A DNA stretch of 8,505 bases from JBOHHR01 sp050740975 (lineage in GTDB: Bacteria; Pseudomonadota; Gammaproteobacteria; JBOHHR01). The translations under genes and the position numbers were made by a program. Positions 6,986 through 8,505 of this stretch are shown here, one piece after another. The DNA is taken from positions 1-8,505 of the forward strand of contig JBOIEE010000058.1 of the NCBI GenBank assembly GCA_050740975.1, given 5' to 3'. Every line of letters begins with the position of its first letter. Position 1 is the first letter of the stretch. The notes beneath the pieces were generated by a model. The model was not told the origin of the DNA. It saw only the letters and a list, made by a program, of their open reading frames with translations, and ran no database searches.

Positions 6986-8381
6986 ATGTCCAAACCCCTC
7001 AAGCCCGGCTATGAGCTGTCGGACGCCGAGAAGCGCGATCTGATCCGGCTCATCCAAGAGGGAAAACCGCTGCCCGAGCAGTACCGCTTCGTCTTGTTCG
7101 AGGACAAGCGCGAGGTGGAACTGGTGTGGAACGGCAAGACCCGCGAGGTGTGCACGACTGTCTTGCCTTTCCAGTCACTGGAGCAGGTGGACGAGCCGCG
7201 CCGGGAAGCGCCGGAATCACCGCAGCTCGATCTCTTCGACTCCCGCGGCCGGCAGCTAAAGGGCTGGACCAACAAGCTCATCTGGGGCGACGACAAGCTG
7301 ATCCTCTCCTCGCTCAAGAGCGGTGCGTTGCGACGGCAGATCGAGGACGCCGGCGGTCTCAAGCTCATCTACATCGACCCGCCCTTCGACGTCGGCGCCG
7401 ACTTCTCCATGGACATCGAGATCGGAGGCGAGACCTTCCACAAGGAGCCGAACCTTTTGGAACAGATCGCCTACCGCGACACCTGGGGACGCGGGGCGGA
7501 TTCGTTCATTTCGATGATCTATGAGCGGCTGATCCTGATGCGGGATCTGCTGGCGGAGGATGGGAGCGTTTATGTGCATATGGGGCCGACGATCAACCAC
7601 TTCATACGGGAAGCACTGGACGAGGTCTTTGGCCGTGAGAATGCGCAACGAGAGATCATCTGGAAGCGCGTTTCTTCACGTAGTCACGGCAACTATTATC
7701 CGGCAACGCATGATTCGATTCTGTTCTACTCCAAGTCCAGCCGTTTGATCTGGAATCAAATCTATGAGCCGCTCGACACAGAATATGTTGAGTCCAAGTA
7801 TAGGTTCGCTGATCCTGACGGCCGTCGCTACAGAAAAGACAATTGCTTAAACCAGAATCCTGACAGGCCAAATCTGACGTATGAATGGAACGGTCATACG
7901 CGAACGTGGCGCTGGACGAAAGAAAAGATGCAACAGCTTCACGATGCGGGTTGGTTGATCTATACAAAAAGCGGTATTCCCGAATACAAGCGCTATCTAG
8001 ACCAGTCGGAAGGTGTCGCGCTCCAATCAGTCTGGACGGATATAAACCCAGTCAACTCGCAGGCACGAGAAGATACCGATTACCCAACCCAAAAACCCGA
8101 AGCCCTGCTCGAACGCATCCTCAAGGCCAGCAGCAACGAAGGCGATCTCGTCGCCGACTTCTTCTGCGGTTCCGGCACCACGGCGGCAGTGGCGGAAAAG
8201 CTTGGGCGCAAGTGGATCTGCACCGACCTCGGCAAGTTCGCCATCCACACCACCCGCAAGCGGCTGATCCAGGTGCAGCGCGAGTTGAAAGTCGCCGGAA
8301 AACCGTTCCGCGCCTTCGAGGTTCTGAACCTCGGCCGCTACGAGCGCCAGGTCTACCTCGGTGTCAATTTTTCCCTCGACG
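6986..8381 (+). CDS. mod: Type III-like DNA methyltransferase Mod (beta class), interrupted by group II intron
   Basis: This is a SAM-dependent N6-adenine or N4-cytosine methyltransferase that would protect and define the recognition site of the adjacent Res. The ATG at 6986 lies 3 bp after the original toxin stop, with no ribosome site, suggesting coupled translation. Residues 1-100 form an extension (PEQYRFVLFEDKREVELVWN) followed by NKLIWGDDKLILSSL. The catalytic motif DPPF is at 131-134 (LKLIYIDPPFDVGADF). The middle, about residues 215-365, is the likely target-recognition domain. TQKPEALLERI (368 on) and the SAM site DFFCGSGTT (391-399) come after it; DPP before FCGSGT is the beta-class order. 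The frame is intact to residue 465, then enters the antisense intron at 8382. It stays open to 8505, but the residues there (e.g. RLTPSPPSEPYVRF) are intron-derived. The true C-terminus lies outside the window, if it survives. Confidence 0.9.
7640..8100 (+). other. Low-GC segment inside mod, probable exchanged target-recognition domain
   Basis: By hand count 7681-8100 is about 48 % G+C, against about 63 % at 7021-7080 and 62-65 % at 8101-8220. The reading frame is unbroken. Codon choice shifts toward A/T-ending codons (AAT, TAT, AAA), and aromatic-rich, poorly conserved sequence such as YEWNGHTRTWRWTKEKM fills it. It lies between the DPPF and TQKPE/FCGSGT motifs, where beta-class Mod enzymes hold their target-recognition domain. 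Replacement by recombination is inferred, not shown. Confidence 0.5.
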
Positions 8382-8416
8382 ATAGGGGTCGGGAAAGGCT
8401 TACGCCCTCCCCGCCC
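8382..8416 (-). ncRNA. Group II intron domain VI with branch-point adenosine and 3' splice site
   Basis: On the minus strand GGGCGGGGAGGGC (8416-8404) pairs with GCCTTTCCCG (8399-8390) and CCC (8388-8386), closed by a GTAA tetraloop (GNRA type). There are 13 pairs, two of them G-T wobbles. The single unpaired base is A at 8389, seven bases before the terminal T at 8382: the expected place for the lariat branch point. A 3-nt linker (8419-8417) joins it to domain V. Confidence 0.85.
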
Positions 8417-8419
8417 TCC

Positions 8420-8452
8420 GAACCGTACGTGCGGTTTTCCCGCATACGGCTC
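8420..8452 (-). ncRNA. Group II intron domain V
   Basis: The 33-nt hairpin starts GAGCCGTA and ends TACGGTTC, which pair over 8 bp with one G-T wobble. AGC at nt 2-4 is the catalytic triad. A two-base CG bulge on the 3' side separates this from an upper stem TGCGG/CCGCA with a GAAAA loop. The usual length is 34 nt. This is the most conserved element of group II introns and was recognised directly. Confidence 0.92.
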
Positions 8453-8505
8453 TCCAGTTGGTGGTTTCCTCATCGGGAGTGTTTCGCGGCGAGCCATGCC
8501 GTATG

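Larger units (their letters stand above)
8382..8505 (-). mobile_element. 3' end of a group II intron, antisense to mod (continues past right edge)
   Basis: Read on the minus strand, the window edge leads into domain V, then domain VI, then the 3' splice end ...GACCCCTAT at 8382. The last three bases are TAT, fitting the YAY rule. Group II introns are self-splicing retroelements; most bacterial ones carry a reverse transcriptase/maturase in domain IV, which here would lie to the right of 8505. Because mod is read on the other strand, the intron cannot be spliced from mod mRNA, so it should disrupt mod outright. The last 36 nt before the edge could be the end of the maturase frame (HTAWLAAKHSR, TGA at 8472-8470), but I cannot confirm this. 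The 5' exon and the class of intron are not visible. Confidence 0.85.

Noticed and set aside
7126..7524. Plus-strand 132-codon frame inside mod
   Set aside because: Composition is Arg/Gly-rich with no recognisable motif, and it overlaps the DPPF catalytic region of mod in another frame.
8027..8497. Minus-strand 156-codon open frame at the right edge
   Set aside because: Most of it is the antisense of mod motifs (FCGSGT region), and the rest is intron domain V/VI, which is structured RNA. It crosses the intron-exon junction, so it is not a gene.

Overview
The window looks like chromosomal or accessory DNA from a moderately GC-rich proteobacterium, probably a gammaproteobacterium. This rests on the mix of families and roughly 55-63 % GC in most genes; no marker gene in the window fixes the taxon. 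It has two halves that meet at a divergent intergenic region near 3460-3573.

The left half (1-3457) reads leftward on the minus strand. A large membrane protein with a central spermidine-synthase-like Rossmann domain (about 953-3457) is followed after 107 bp by the N-terminal 281 codons of an MgtE magnesium channel/transporter, which runs off the left edge. These look like resident housekeeping-type genes.

The right half (3574-8505) reads rightward and is a restriction-modification locus of type III character, in the unusual order res - antitoxin - toxin - mod. Res is a superfamily 2 helicase (Walker A, DEAH and QTLGRGLRR motifs) with a C-terminal PD-(D/E)xK nuclease. A one-base deletion near 5406 puts the nuclease out of frame with the helicase. 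A Phd/YefM-type antitoxin and a RelE/ParE-type toxin follow, preceded by a near-perfect 22-bp palindrome that is a good operator candidate. The toxin's last 25 or so codons are also out of frame. Mod starts 3 bp after the original toxin stop and is a beta-class adenine/cytosine-N4 DNA methyltransferase (DPPF, then FCGSGT). Its central target-recognition region has clearly lower GC than its flanks.

At 8382 mod is interrupted by the 3' end of a group II intron lying antisense to mod. Domain V, domain VI with a bulged branch-point A, and the terminal TAT can all be drawn from the sequence. The locus therefore carries three separate lesions (res frameshift, toxin frameshift, intron in mod). It looks like a defence island in decay, unless the two frameshifts are sequencing errors and the intron splices or mod resumes beyond the window.

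The only clear signs of novelty are the TA pair placed between res and mod, the GC-mosaic mod, and the antisense intron. I saw no CRISPR array, tRNA, rRNA or IS-element ends.
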